Source: Exiguobacterium sp. Helios
GTDB lineage: Bacteria; Bacillota; Bacilli; Exiguobacteriales; Exiguobacteriaceae
Assembly: GCF_014524545.1 (NCBI RefSeq)
Contig: NZ_CP053557.1
Location: 186,001-250,000, forward strand
Direction of reading: 5' to 3'
Length of the DNA: 64,000 nt
A model generated the notes under the pieces. The model saw only the letters and a program-made list of their open reading frames with translations, was not told the origin of the DNA and made no database searches. Shown here one piece after another: positions 53,885 to 62,888 of this stretch. Position 1 is the stretch's first letter. Every line of letters begins with the position of its first letter. Made by a program: the position numbers and the translations under genes.

Positions 53885-54721
53885 TTACGGACGTGCCTTC
53901 ACGATGCGGATCCGCACCTCGACATATTCTTCACAATCCACTTCTTCTTTTTCGACCGTCAAACCGGTCCGTTCAATCATATCGACGGAATCACGAATCG
54001 TGTTCAATGCAATTCGTGTATCCCGGGCAAAACTTTTATGACGTTTTTTAGGAACTTTTGGTGTCAACAACCGTTCAACCCGTTGTTCCGTCTCTTTGAC
54101 GTTCCATTCCCGTTCAATGATTTCAATCAAAACCTGAAGCTGTAAGTCAGCTGCTTTTAACGGCAGGAGGGCCCGCGCATGACGTTCCGTGATTTTCCGT
54201 TGTTTCAGAGCTTCACGAACCGTTTCCGGTAACCGAAGCAAACGAAGCTTATTCGCAATCGTCGACTGGCTCCGTCCGAGTCTGCGCGCCAACACTTCCT
54301 GTGTGATTTCTTGCATGGCAAGCAACCGCGCGTATGCTTCGGCTTCTTCGATTGGTGTCAATTCTTCACGTTGTAGATTTTCGATGAGTGCGAGGGCAGC
54401 CGTCGTCTCGTCTGTCATCTGTTTAATGATAGCGGGAATCGTCTCCCATCCGAGCGATTGAACAGCCCGAAAACGACGTTCGCCGGCGATGATTTCATAT
54501 CCTTCGCCTTGTTTTCGGACGACAATCGGTTGCAGTAAACCATGTTCTTCAATCGTAGTCGCTAGTTCGGTAATCCGTTCCCCGTCAAAGACGGTCCGCG
54601 GTTGGAACTGGTTGGCGACCAATTCCGTTAACTTGAGCTCACGGACGGTATCTTGTGGATCCAGCTCTAGGGAAACGGTTTGTCCTCCCTTACCGAGCAG
54701 TTTGGCAATTGCATTCTTCAC
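53885..54721 (-). CDS. noc: Nucleoid occlusion protein Noc
   Basis: 278 residues from a GTG at 54721 with GAGGT 8 nt upstream. This start gives MKNAIAKLLGKGGQ, lining up with the membrane-binding amphipathic start of B. subtilis Noc (MKHSFSRFFGLGEK), whereas the ATG 21 nt earlier has no RBS. ParB-type CTPase (IIAGERRFRAVQSLGWE), HTH (ITQEVLARRLGRSQSTIANKLRLLRLP) and a C-terminal domain with SFARDTRIALNTIRDS. It binds its own DNA sites and blocks Z-ring assembly over the nucleoid. It is 41 bp upstream of parB. Confidence 0.95.
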   Translation of the reverse strand: MKNAIAKLLGKGGQTVSLELDPQDTVRELKLTELVANQFQPRTVFDGERITELATTIEEHGLLQPIVVRKQGEGYEIIAGERRFRAVQSLGWETIPAIIKQMTDETTAALALIENLQREELTPIEEAEAYARLLAMQEITQEVLARRLGRSQSTIANKLRLLRLPETVREALKQRKITERHARALLPLKAADLQLQVLIEIIEREWNVKETEQRVERLLTPKVPKKRHKSFARDTRIALNTIRDSVDMIERTGLTVEKEEVDCEEYVEVRIRIVKARP

Positions 54722-54749
54722 GTTGGTGTACCTCGCCTTCATCAGTCAT

Positions 54750-54765
54750 CGTTTCACGTGAAACG
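54750..54765. promoter_or_regulatory. parS site upstream of noc
   Basis: CGTTTCACGTGAAACG is a perfect 16-bp palindrome with the exact GTTTCACGTGAAAC core of parS, in the 48-bp gap between noc and rsmG. Confidence 0.92.
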
Positions 54766-54769
54766 GTGT

Positions 54770-55486
54770 TTAACCCAGTGGATCTTTTGCCGGTGTACCT
54801 GCTTTACGCGGATATTTCCCGGGTGTTAATCGTTTTTTATCGACAATTACGATATTACGCTCACTTTCTTCTCCTGGCAATTGGAATTGGAAACTTTCCC
54901 GCAAATTTCCACCTAACACCTTCAAGGCTGTCGCGCCCTCTTCCAGTTCTTCACCCAGTTTCGCAGCTTTTAAGGCAACGAATTGCCCGCCGACTTTCGC
55001 AAGTGGTAAACAGTATTCCGCAAGAACCGACATCCGGGCAACGGCACGCGCTGTCACGACATCAAAATGTTCCCGGAACTGTTTATTTTTCCCGAATTCT
55101 TCCGCCCGACCATGATGGAAGGCGACTCCTTCGAGTTCAAGTTCCGTCGCGAGCATGTTCAAGAACCCGATTCGTTTATTGAGTGAGTCAATGATTGTGA
55201 CTTTCAGATGCGGGAACATGATTTTAATCGGCAGACTCGGGAAACCGGCACCGGCACCGACGTCACAGACGGTTTCGACTTCCGTGAAGTCAAAGTAGAA
55301 TGCGGCTGTGATCGAATCATAAAAGTGTTTCAAATAAACACCTTCTTCATCCGTGATGGCCGTCAAATTCATTTTCTCATTCCATTCGACAAGCAGTTCA
55401 TAGTATTTACGGAACTGTTGCAATTGATGATCTGAGACTTCGAGTCCTTGCTCCGCTAATGCGGTTACGAATTGCTGTTGATTCAT
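54770..55486 (-). CDS. rsmG: 16S rRNA (guanine527-N7)-methyltransferase
   Basis: 238 residues from the ATG at 55486. SAM motif [28 protein letters not shown] and the basic end [15 protein letters not shown] are typical of RsmG/GidB. Its start overlaps nothing but lies within the last codons' spacing of mnmG (stop at 55492), so coupling is likely. Confidence 0.97.
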   Translation of the reverse strand: MNQQQFVTALAEQGLEVSDHQLQQFRKYYELLVEWNEKMNLTAITDEEGVYLKHFYDSITAAFYFDFTEVETVCDVGAGAGFPSLPIKIMFPHLKVTIIDSLNKRIGFLNMLATELELEGVAFHHGRAEEFGKNKQFREHFDVVTARAVARMSVLAEYCLPLAKVGGQFVALKAAKLGEELEEGATALKVLGGNLRESFQFQLPGEESERNIVIVDKKRLTPGKYPRKAGTPAKDPLG

Positions 55487-55491
55487 TCTCT

Positions 55492-57378
55492 TCACTCCGC
55501 AGTCAATGCGTATTGGCCTTGTTCGATATAGACAAGCAAAATCGAAATATCAGATGGATTGACACCTGAAATCCGTGATGCCTGTCCGATCGAGAGCGGA
55601 CGCACTTGGTTTAGTTTTTGTTTTGCTTCAATCGCAAGACCACTGATGACATCGTAATCGAGACGTTCCGGAATCCGTTTTTTCTCCATCCGCATCATCC
55701 GTTCGACTTGATCGAGCTGTTTGTCGATGTATCCCGCATATTTGACCTGGATTTCGACCTGTTCCGCTGCTTCCGGAGAAAGAGCGACCGGCGCCGGTGT
55801 CATTTCTGCAATCATCGCATACGTGATTTCCGGACGTTTCAGTAACGTGATGGCATGTAATGCCTCTTTTAACGGAGAAACACCGATTTCCGTCAACCGT
55901 TCATTGACCTCACTCGTTGCTTTGATGACGACTTTTTCGAGTCGTTTCATTTCCCGCTTGATTTCTTCTTTTTTCTCGGCCAGTTTCGCGTGTCTTGTTT
56001 CGTTGATCAGTCCGAGCTCATGTCCGATATCGGATAAACGTAAATCCGCATTGTCATGACGCAACAATAACCGGTATTCGGCACGTGACGTCAAGAGACG
56101 GTACGGTTCGTTCGTTCCTTTTGTGACGAGATCATCGATCATGACACCGATGTATCCTTGTGAACGCGACAGAATGAGCGGATCTCTTTCCTGAACTTTC
56201 AGTGCCGCGTTGATGCCGGCCATGATGCCTTGTCCGGCTGCTTCTTCGTAGCCGCTTGTCCCGTTGATTTGTCCGGCCGTGAATAGTCCGGCAATCCGTT
56301 TTGTTTCAAGCGTCGGCCAAAGTTGTGTCGGAACGACCGCATCATATTCGATCGCATAACCGGGACGCATCATTTCTGATTTTTCAAGACCCGGAATCGA
56401 CCGTAAAATATCATGTTGAACGTCTTCCGGCAGACTCGTTGAAAGTCCTTGGACGTAAACTTCTTCCGTGTCACGCCCTTCCGGCTCAAGGAAGATCTGG
56501 TGACGCGGTTTATCACTGAACCGGACGACTTTATCTTCAATCGACGGGCAGTAACGCGGACCCGTTCCTTTGATCATCCCGGAAAACATCGGGGAACGGT
56601 GAAGATTCGCATCGATCAACTGATGGGTATATTCCGTTGTATACGTCAACCAGCATGGAATCTGTTCCGTGATCATTTGTGTCGTTTCATGACTGAACGG
56701 CAACGCCACTTCATCTCCAGGTTGGATTTCCGTTTTCGAATAATCGATCGTTTTCCCGTCGATTCGGGGTGGTGTACCCGTTTTGAAACGGGCGAGCTCG
56801 AAGCCGAGTTCTTCTAGATGTTTCGACAAGTTGACCGACGGCATCTGGTTGTTCGGACCACTCTCATAAGACAGTTCACCGATGATGATTTTCCCGCGCA
56901 TGAATGTGCCGGTCGTAATGATGACCGCTTTTGCCCGGTACTCGGCTCCTGTATTCGTGACGACGCCGACACACGTATCGTCTTCGATGATTAACCGCTC
57001 GACGAGTGCTTGGCGTAATAACAGATTCGGTTCGTCTTCGAGCGCTTTTTTCATCCGGTTTTGATACTCGAATTTATCTGCCTGTGCCCGAAGTGCACGA
57101 ACAGCAGGACCTTTTGAGGTGTTAAGCATTTTCATTTGAATGTACGTCGCGTCGATCGCCCGTGCCATTTCTCCGCCGAGGGCATCGATTTCCCGGACGA
57201 CGATTCCTTTTGCCGGACCGCCGATTGACGGATTACAATACATGAATCCGACCATGTCGGGGTTCATCGTCAACATGACGGTTTTTGAACCCATACGAGC
57301 GGCTGCAAGAGATGCTTCAATCCCTGCATGACCGGCTCCGATGACGATGACATCGAATTCGCCTGCTTGATAAGCCAT
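55492..57378 (-). CDS. mnmG: tRNA uridine-5-carboxymethylaminomethyl modification enzyme MnmG
   Basis: 628 residues. FAD motif [51 protein letters not shown] and [19 protein letters not shown]. With MnmE it adds the carboxymethylaminomethyl group to U34 of tRNAs. AAAGGAGG precedes the ATG; mnmE lies 42 nt upstream. Confidence 0.98.
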   Translation of the reverse strand: MAYQAGEFDVIVIGAGHAGIEASLAAARMGSKTVMLTMNPDMVGFMYCNPSIGGPAKGIVVREIDALGGEMARAIDATYIQMKMLNTSKGPAVRALRAQADKFEYQNRMKKALEDEPNLLLRQALVERLIIEDDTCVGVVTNTGAEYRAKAVIITTGTFMRGKIIIGELSYESGPNNQMPSVNLSKHLEELGFELARFKTGTPPRIDGKTIDYSKTEIQPGDEVALPFSHETTQMITEQIPCWLTYTTEYTHQLIDANLHRSPMFSGMIKGTGPRYCPSIEDKVVRFSDKPRHQIFLEPEGRDTEEVYVQGLSTSLPEDVQHDILRSIPGLEKSEMMRPGYAIEYDAVVPTQLWPTLETKRIAGLFTAGQINGTSGYEEAAGQGIMAGINAALKVQERDPLILSRSQGYIGVMIDDLVTKGTNEPYRLLTSRAEYRLLLRHDNADLRLSDIGHELGLINETRHAKLAEKKEEIKREMKRLEKVVIKATSEVNERLTEIGVSPLKEALHAITLLKRPEITYAMIAEMTPAPVALSPEAAEQVEIQVKYAGYIDKQLDQVERMMRMEKKRIPERLDYDVISGLAIEAKQKLNQVRPLSIGQASRISGVNPSDISILLVYIEQGQYALTAE

Positions 57379-57420
57379 AACTGTGGTTCCTCCTTTTAAA
57401 AATCAACAACCTGACAACGT

Positions 57421-58803
57421 TTATTTCCCTAAACAAAATTGCGAGAACAATTTATCGAGTAAACTGTCTTGCGCTGTATCTCCATTAATTTCACCGAGTG
57501 TATCCCACGCCCGGCGTAAGTCGATCTGGACCATGTCAATCGGCATCGACGCTTCTGCCGCACCGAGTGCATCTTCAATCATCTGACTCGCCTGTTTAAT
57601 GAGTTGAATGTGACGGGCATTCGAGACGTACGTCATGTCCTGACCCTCGACCCCTTGTTCAAAGAAGAGCGAGGCAATGGCTGCCTCAAGATCGGTAACA
57701 CCTGCTTCTTCGAGCAGTGATGTCGTGACGACGGGACGGCCCTCTGCCAGTTCATTGACACGCGTCAAATCGATCGCTTGTGTCAAATCACTTTTATTGA
57801 CGATGATGATGGCGTTCATCCCCCGAATTGCTTCGAATAATAAGACGTCCTCTTCCGTCAATGCATCATTTCCGTTTAAGACGAGTAAAATCAAGTCGGC
57901 TGAGTTTAATGCTTGCCGCGATTTTTCGACACCCATCCGCTCGACGATATCTTCTGTTTCCCGGATACCGGCCGTATCAATTAATTTCAGCGGGACACCG
58001 CGGACATTGACGTATTCTTCAATCGTATCCCGTGTCGTCCCGGCAATATCCGTGACAATGGCTTTTGCTTCTTGCACCAATGTGTTGAGCAAAGACGATT
58101 TCCCGACATTCGGACGTCCGATGATCGCGGTCGACAAGCCTTCGCGCAGGATTTTTCCCTGTCGCGCCGTCGACAACAGTTCCGTTAGAATACGGCGAAC
58201 TTCACCCGCATCTTTTTGGACGATTTGCTGCGTCATTTCTTCGGCATCATATTCCGGATAGTCGATGTTGACTTCAATCGAAGCAATCGTCTGCAACAAT
58301 TGTTCCCGTAAATCCTGGACCAGTTTTGACAAGCGTCCTTCGATTTGACCAACCGCGACCGTCATCGCCCGGTCCGTTTTCGCCCGGATCAAGTCCATGA
58401 CGGCTTCTGCTTGGGACAAGTCAATCCGACCGTTCAGGAAAGCCCGTTTCGTGAATTCACCCGGTTCTGCGAGACGAACGTCCGGTTGTTCGAGGATCAG
58501 TTCGAGCACCCGATTGACGGCAACGATTCCGCCGTGACAATTCAGTTCGACGACATCTTCCCGCGTAAAGGTTTTCGGTGCCCGCATGACACTGACCATG
58601 ACTTCATCGACGACTTGTTCTGTCGTCCGTTCAACCAGTTTTCCATAATGAATCGTATGTGTCGGGACTTCCTTCAACCGGTTGGCACCACGGTAGACGC
58701 GATCGGCTGTTTCGACTGCTTTAGGACCGGACAAACGGACAATCGCAATCGCGCCTTCACCCATCGGCGTCGAAATGGCGGCTATCGTATCAAATTCCAT
58801 CAT
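57421..58803 (-). CDS. mnmE: tRNA modification GTPase MnmE
   Basis: 460 residues. N-terminal folate-binding domain ([21 protein letters not shown]), a helical domain, inserted G domain with [26 protein letters not shown] and NKSD, and the C-terminal FCLGK cysteine motif. Partner of MnmG. Two tandem ATGs at the start; GAGGTG favours the first. Confidence 0.98.
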   Translation of the reverse strand: MMEFDTIAAISTPMGEGAIAIVRLSGPKAVETADRVYRGANRLKEVPTHTIHYGKLVERTTEQVVDEVMVSVMRAPKTFTREDVVELNCHGGIVAVNRVLELILEQPDVRLAEPGEFTKRAFLNGRIDLSQAEAVMDLIRAKTDRAMTVAVGQIEGRLSKLVQDLREQLLQTIASIEVNIDYPEYDAEEMTQQIVQKDAGEVRRILTELLSTARQGKILREGLSTAIIGRPNVGKSSLLNTLVQEAKAIVTDIAGTTRDTIEEYVNVRGVPLKLIDTAGIRETEDIVERMGVEKSRQALNSADLILLVLNGNDALTEEDVLLFEAIRGMNAIIIVNKSDLTQAIDLTRVNELAEGRPVVTTSLLEEAGVTDLEAAIASLFFEQGVEGQDMTYVSNARHIQLIKQASQMIEDALGAAEASMPIDMVQIDLRRAWDTLGEINGDTAQDSLLDKLFSQFCLGK

Positions 58804-58904
58804 CAGTTATTCACACCTCGTTTTCTGCAATCTTTTCTATATTTAATGTTCAGGACTATTTAAATGGGTATAACGTGACAACTATACACGAAATAGCGCA
58901 AAAG

Positions 58905-58940
58905 AAAAAGAGCGACACTCTGTAAAACGGAGTATCGCTC
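58905..58940 (-). terminator. Terminator of yidC
   Basis: On the minus strand GAGCGATACTC / GAGTGTCGCTC followed by TTTTTC. It lies between yidC and mnmE, where other Bacilli carry jag. Confidence 0.88.
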
Positions 58941-58950
58941 TCACTTATTG

Positions 58951-59805
58951 TTAACGTTTCTTTTTCGGTTTTTTCGGAGCAGGAGCAGCGTTCGCCGCTT
59001 CTTGTTCGCGTTTTGAAGCAATCGTTGCTTCCGTCTGCGCTTTGATTTTCTCACGCATTGGCTTCATGATTGCAATCGTGACGATGATCGAGAAGATGTA
59101 ACCGACGACCCAGTACAGCGACAAGGCTGATGGTAACGTTACACCCATGACGAAGATCATGATCGGGAAGACATACAACATGATTTTCATCTGTGGATTA
59201 TCATCTTGTCCAGCCATCGAGAGTTTTTGCTGCAAGTACGTAAAGATAGCAGACAAAATCGGTAAGATGAAATACGGATCCGGTTTTCCAAGATCGAACC
59301 AGAGGAACGTGTGTTGGAAAATTGCCGGTGTATAGATGATTGCGTTATAGAAAGCAATCAAAATCGGCATTTGAATCAAGATCGGTAAACAGCCGGCAAG
59401 CGGATTGACATTGTGCTCTTGGTACAGCTTCATCATTTCCTGTTGCAGTTTCTGCTGTGTTTCCTGATCTTTCGAACTGTACTTCTCACGAAGCTTCATC
59501 ATTTCTGGCTGGATAACTTGCATACCACCCATACTTTTCGTTTGTTTGATCATCAACGGCAAGATGACGAGACGAACAAGTAACGTCGTGACGATGATTC
59601 CGATTCCGTAATCCCCATTAAAGAAATGCGAAATTTCACGAATGAGCCAAGCCATCGGCCAAACAAAGTAATGTTTCCAGAAGCCTTCTGTGTCACCAGT
59701 AATCGGTTCACCTGTTCCGTATGTCCCAGGTGTACAACCGGATAAAACGACCGCGAGTACGGACATCAATCCGAGAGTCAGCCAAATCTTAGTTCTCTTG
59801 TTCAT
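58951..59805 (-). CDS. yidC: Membrane protein insertase YidC (SpoIIIJ type)
   Basis: 284 residues. Lipoprotein signal with lipobox LSGC (about Cys24), then five membrane segments with the catalytic Arg region (about LVTTLLVRLVILPLMIKQTKS) and PLAGCLPILIQMPILIAFYNAI. The Lys/Ala-rich tail KKPKKKR contacts ribosomes. It inserts membrane proteins alone or with Sec. CTAGGAGG precedes the ATG. Confidence 0.97.
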   Translation of the reverse strand: MNKRTKIWLTLGLMSVLAVVLSGCTPGTYGTGEPITGDTEGFWKHYFVWPMAWLIREISHFFNGDYGIGIIVTTLLVRLVILPLMIKQTKSMGGMQVIQPEMMKLREKYSSKDQETQQKLQQEMMKLYQEHNVNPLAGCLPILIQMPILIAFYNAIIYTPAIFQHTFLWFDLGKPDPYFILPILSAIFTYLQQKLSMAGQDDNPQMKIMLYVFPIMIFVMGVTLPSALSLYWVVGYIFSIIVTIAIMKPMREKIKAQTEATIASKREQEAANAAPAPKKPKKKR

Positions 59806-59907
59806 AATTCCTCCTAGTAATGTTTACACGTGGTCGGTCCTCGAAGTTCTATCTATATATAGAAGCAGGCGAGTGGCCGCTACAAATCAACAGGATATAC
59901 TACACGT

Positions 59908-60258
59908 TTATTTTACCTGTCGCTTCCATACACCGGATCGTTTAAAGACATGGCGTAAACTGTCAGCAACTTCTTGAGCAGTCATCTTCGCAGCCGGATT
60001 GCGTGCGATGATCACAAAATCATAATTCGGGGCCAGCGAGGCTTCATGAAGCTGGCATGCTTCACGTACATACCGTTTAACCTGGTTACGGACAACGGCA
60101 TTCCCGATTTTCTTACTCACCGATAAACCAATCCGAAAGTGAGTTTGCTGCTCTTTCTTTAGTGCATATACGACAAATTGCCGATTTGCGACAGAGGCTC
60201 CCCGAGTAAACACCGCTTGGAACTCCTTGTCTTTCTTGACGCGGTATTCCTTCTTCAC
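59908..60258 (-). CDS. rnpA: Ribonuclease P protein component
   Basis: 116 residues from a GTG at 60258 (MKKEYRVKKDKEF), matching the usual size and start; an upstream GTG nine nucleotides earlier is an alternative. Conserved KKIGNAVVRNQVKRYVREACQLHEASL (RNR motif region). It helps the RNase P RNA mature tRNA 5' ends. Confidence 0.95.
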   Translation of the reverse strand: MKKEYRVKKDKEFQAVFTRGASVANRQFVVYALKKEQQTHFRIGLSVSKKIGNAVVRNQVKRYVREACQLHEASLAPNYDFVIIARNPAAKMTAQEVADSLRHVFKRSGVWKRQVK

Positions 60259-60375
60259 CTTGATCACACTCCATCCTGTCATCACGAAAATTCGTCGTCT
60301 TTCATCATATCATAGAACAAACCCGCTCTGCGAGAGGGGTCTTGTGACAAAAGCACGAACATCCCTTAAAACTAC

Positions 60376-60413
60376 AAAAAAAAGATCACTTCAGGCAGCG
60401 CCAGAAGTGATCT
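60376..60413 (-). terminator. Terminator between rpmH and rnpA
   Basis: On the minus strand AGATCACTTC / GAAGTGATCT with an 11-nt loop followed by eight T, 14 nt past rpmH. It probably lets only part of the transcripts reach rnpA. Confidence 0.85.
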
Positions 60414-60426
60414 CATCATCGCTCGA

Positions 60427-60561
60427 TTATACAGTCAAGGCTTTGCGGCCTTTAAGACGGCGAGCAGCCAAGATCCGGCGGCCACTCTTCGTTGCCATGC
60501 GCGCACGGAATCCGTGAACTTTTTTGCGCTTACGGTTGTTTGGGTTGAAAGTTGGTTTCAT
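60427..60561 (-). CDS. rpmH: 50S ribosomal protein L34
   Basis: 44 residues: [20 protein letters not shown]... to ...[10 protein letters not shown], the complete L34 sequence type. AAAGGAGGTG lies upstream. Adjacent to oriC as in most bacteria. Confidence 0.98.
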   Translation of the reverse strand: MKPTFNPNNRKRKKVHGFRARMATKSGRRILAARRLKGRKALTV

Positions 60562-60629
60562 TAGTCTGCACCTCCTTTAAAAATTACTCTATAAAAATCA
60601 TCGTTTTCTACTTTAAGGCAGTCTTGTAT

Positions 60630-60658
60630 ATTATATAAAGCAAAAGTGACCTTGTCAA
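60630..60658 (-). promoter_or_regulatory. Promoter of rpmH
   Basis: On the minus strand TTGACA (60653-60658), 17 nt, TATAAT (60630-60635): a full consensus sigma-A promoter. Confidence 0.92.
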
Positions 60659-60806
60659 TGAAAGTTCAGAAGAATTATCACAAGCATTTTCAGCAAAAAA
60701 TGACAGGATTCGTGAAAATAGGATTCCCCAGTCGGTTTCATATCATACGATACGATTTGTCGATCGGATGGAATGGAAAACGAATCAAACAATCCCTTTT
60801 TCAAAC

Positions 60807-61205
60807 TATCCACAGACTTATCCACACTATCCACACTTTCCGTGGATAACTCATCACTTTGTCTACAATAGTATTTTTTAAAATCAACGTCAAGGTTTGT
60901 TTTTATAATTTTTAACGCCACTTTTTTCATTTTGTGCATAACTATTTCTGAACGCTTCCTCTTTCGAAAAGTTATACACACCTTATCCACAGTTTATCCA
61001 CACTGTCCACAGCCTGTGGGTAACTACCTGTGTATATGTGGATTTACTTGTGGATAAATCGTTCTAAGCATTGCCAGACCTCATTTCATTTGATACACTA
61101 ATTGTGCATAACAAGAACGTAAGACAAATTGATTCTTCAAGTTATACACAACCTGTGGATAACTTTATACACAGAAATCAGCCCCTGTGGATAACGTTAT
61201 CCACA
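60807..61205. other. oriC, DnaA-box region upstream of dnaA
   Basis: Perfect boxes (TTATCCACA or reverse) at 60818-60826, 60983-60991, 60994-61002, 61049-61057, 61154-61162, 61186-61194 and 61197-61205, plus near-matches (CTATCCACA 60807, 60827; CGTGGATAA 60841; TTATACACA 60972, 61142, 61165). The 746 bp between rpmH and dnaA holds no supported gene. Confidence 0.93.
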
Positions 61206-61246
61206 GTTTTTATGTTCTGGGGATAAGTCGTGTTCCTTCATTAACC

Positions 61247-61274
61247 TTGTCCTGTGCATAAAGCTGTGTATAGT
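61247..61274 (+). promoter_or_regulatory. Promoter of dnaA
   Basis: TTGTCC (61247-61252), 16-nt spacer, TATAGT (61269-61274). It lies just after the DnaA boxes, so autoregulation by DnaA is likely. Confidence 0.6.
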
Positions 61275-61307
61275 TTTTTATATCATGATAGAAAAAGGGG
61301 GGTATTT

Positions 61308-62702
61308 ATGAAAAACGCTGCCGAACTTTGGCACAATGTATTATCTGTAATCGAGGAAGAACAACGTACCCCAAAAGCGAGTTACGACATGTGGTTAAAG
61401 TCTACCGAAGGGGTCACGCTCAACGGCACGACGTTAATCGTCTCGGCACCAGCCGCATTTACCGTCACCTGGTTGGAACGTCAGTACTTATCTCTATTAG
61501 AAGATACCGTCGAAGAAGTGACAGGAAGCCGGCTTGATATTCAGTTTATCGAGGAAGGTCAGGCAAAACATATGCTCGATCGTCAAAATGAGGAAGAAGA
61601 AGTGATCGAAGTCGCACCGGCGAAGACTAAAACACAAAAGGCCCGTAAGTCCTCCGATGATTTGGTCATGAGTGAACTCGGACAGTTGAATGAAAAATAT
61701 ACGTTCGATACGTTTGTCATCGGATCGGGGAATCGTTTTGCACACGCTGCTTCGTTAGCTGTAGCGGAAGCCCCGGCTAAAGCGTATAATCCGCTTTTCA
61801 TCTATGGTGGCGTCGGACTGGGGAAAACGCACTTGATGCATGCGATTGGTCAATATGTTCAGGACCAGAAGCTGGGGACAAAAATCGCGTACGTTTCCTC
61901 TGAACAGTTTACGAACGACTTCATCAACTCTATTCGGGATAACAAAACGGTTCAGTTCCGCAATAAATACCGCAACATCGACGTTCTGTTAATCGATGAT
62001 ATTCAGTTCCTCGCCGGAAAAGAACAGACGCAGGAAGAGTTTTTCCACACCTTTAATGCCTTGCATAACGATCAGAAACAAATCATCATCTCGAGTGACC
62101 GTCCACCTAAAGAAATTCCGACGCTTGAAGACCGATTGCGTTCCCGTTTCGAGTGGGGTTTGATTACAGACATCACACCACCGGATCTTGAAACACGAAT
62201 TGCCATCCTTCGTAAAAAAGCGAATGCGGAACAACTGGATGTTTCCAATGAAGTCATGCTCTACATCGCGAGCCAGATCGATACGAACATTCGCGAACTC
62301 GAAGGGGCCTTAACCCGCGTCATTGCTTACGCCAACCTGGTCGGACGCACCATTGATCCGAATGTTGCCGCTGAAGCGTTGCATAACATCATGCCGGCGA
62401 GTGAACCGCGCAAGGTCACGATTCGTGATATTCAGGAATCGGTCAGTAAACACTTTAATCTGCCGTTTGATGACTTAAAAGCTAAAAAACGGACGAAGTC
62501 GATTGCTTTTCCACGCCAGATTGCCATGTACCTGTCGCGGGAGATGACAGAAAGCTCATTACCGAAGATTGGTGAGGAGTTTGGGGGACGTGATCACACG
62601 ACCGTCATTCATGCACACGAAAAAATCAGTACACTTGTCAAATCGGATGGAGAAACGGGAAAAGTCATCGAACAAATTAAGCATGAATTGAAACATTCGT
62701 AA
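61308..62702 (+). CDS. dnaA: Chromosomal replication initiator DnaA
   Basis: 464 residues from the ATG at 61308 (AAAGGGGGG upstream). Domain I ([15 protein letters not shown]), a linker rich in Glu and Lys, AAA+ domain with [15 protein letters not shown] and [15 protein letters not shown], and domain IV with the box-binding signature [15 protein letters not shown]. Flanked on both sides by DnaA boxes. Confidence 0.99.
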   Translation: MKNAAELWHNVLSVIEEEQRTPKASYDMWLKSTEGVTLNGTTLIVSAPAAFTVTWLERQYLSLLEDTVEEVTGSRLDIQFIEEGQAKHMLDRQNEEEEVIEVAPAKTKTQKARKSSDDLVMSELGQLNEKYTFDTFVIGSGNRFAHAASLAVAEAPAKAYNPLFIYGGVGLGKTHLMHAIGQYVQDQKLGTKIAYVSSEQFTNDFINSIRDNKTVQFRNKYRNIDVLLIDDIQFLAGKEQTQEEFFHTFNALHNDQKQIIISSDRPPKEIPTLEDRLRSRFEWGLITDITPPDLETRIAILRKKANAEQLDVSNEVMLYIASQIDTNIRELEGALTRVIAYANLVGRTIDPNVAAEALHNIMPASEPRKVTIRDIQESVSKHFNLPFDDLKAKKRTKSIAFPRQIAMYLSREMTESSLPKIGEEFGGRDHTTVIHAHEKISTLVKSDGETGKVIEQIKHELKHS

Positions 62703-62706
62703 ACCT

Positions 62707-62852
62707 GTGGATAAGCTGTGGATAAAAGAGGCTAGTTATCCACAAGTTATCCACACGCGTTTTGGCTCTATACCAAGTTATCCACCGACTTATCCACACT
62801 ATCCACAGCCCCTAATACTATTATTAAAAAAATATATTATTATGTTATGATG
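62707..62852. other. oriC, DnaA boxes and unwinding element downstream of dnaA
   Basis: Perfect boxes at 62707-62715, 62718-62726, 62737-62745, 62748-62756 and 62790-62798, near-matches at 62778 (TTATCCACC) and 62799-62807 (CTATCCACA). Right after the last box come triplets CTA-ATA-CTA-TTA-TTA (62812-62826), a DnaA-trio pattern, and then an AT-only tract to about 62850. This matches the layout of the B. subtilis dnaA-dnaN unwinding region. Confidence 0.85.
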
Positions 62853-62888
62853 ATGTAACGCCCATTTTGAGAGGAGCTTAACGACAAT

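Noticed and set aside
54814-54827. ATTTCCCGGGTGTT as a second Noc-binding site
   Set aside because: Only one half-site is complete and it lies within the rsmG coding sequence, so it is mentioned but not annotated as a site.
60655-60990. Open frame of 111 codons on the minus strand upstream of dnaA
   Set aside because: It is made largely from repeated DnaA boxes, lacks a clear ribosome binding site and family match, and lies inside the origin.
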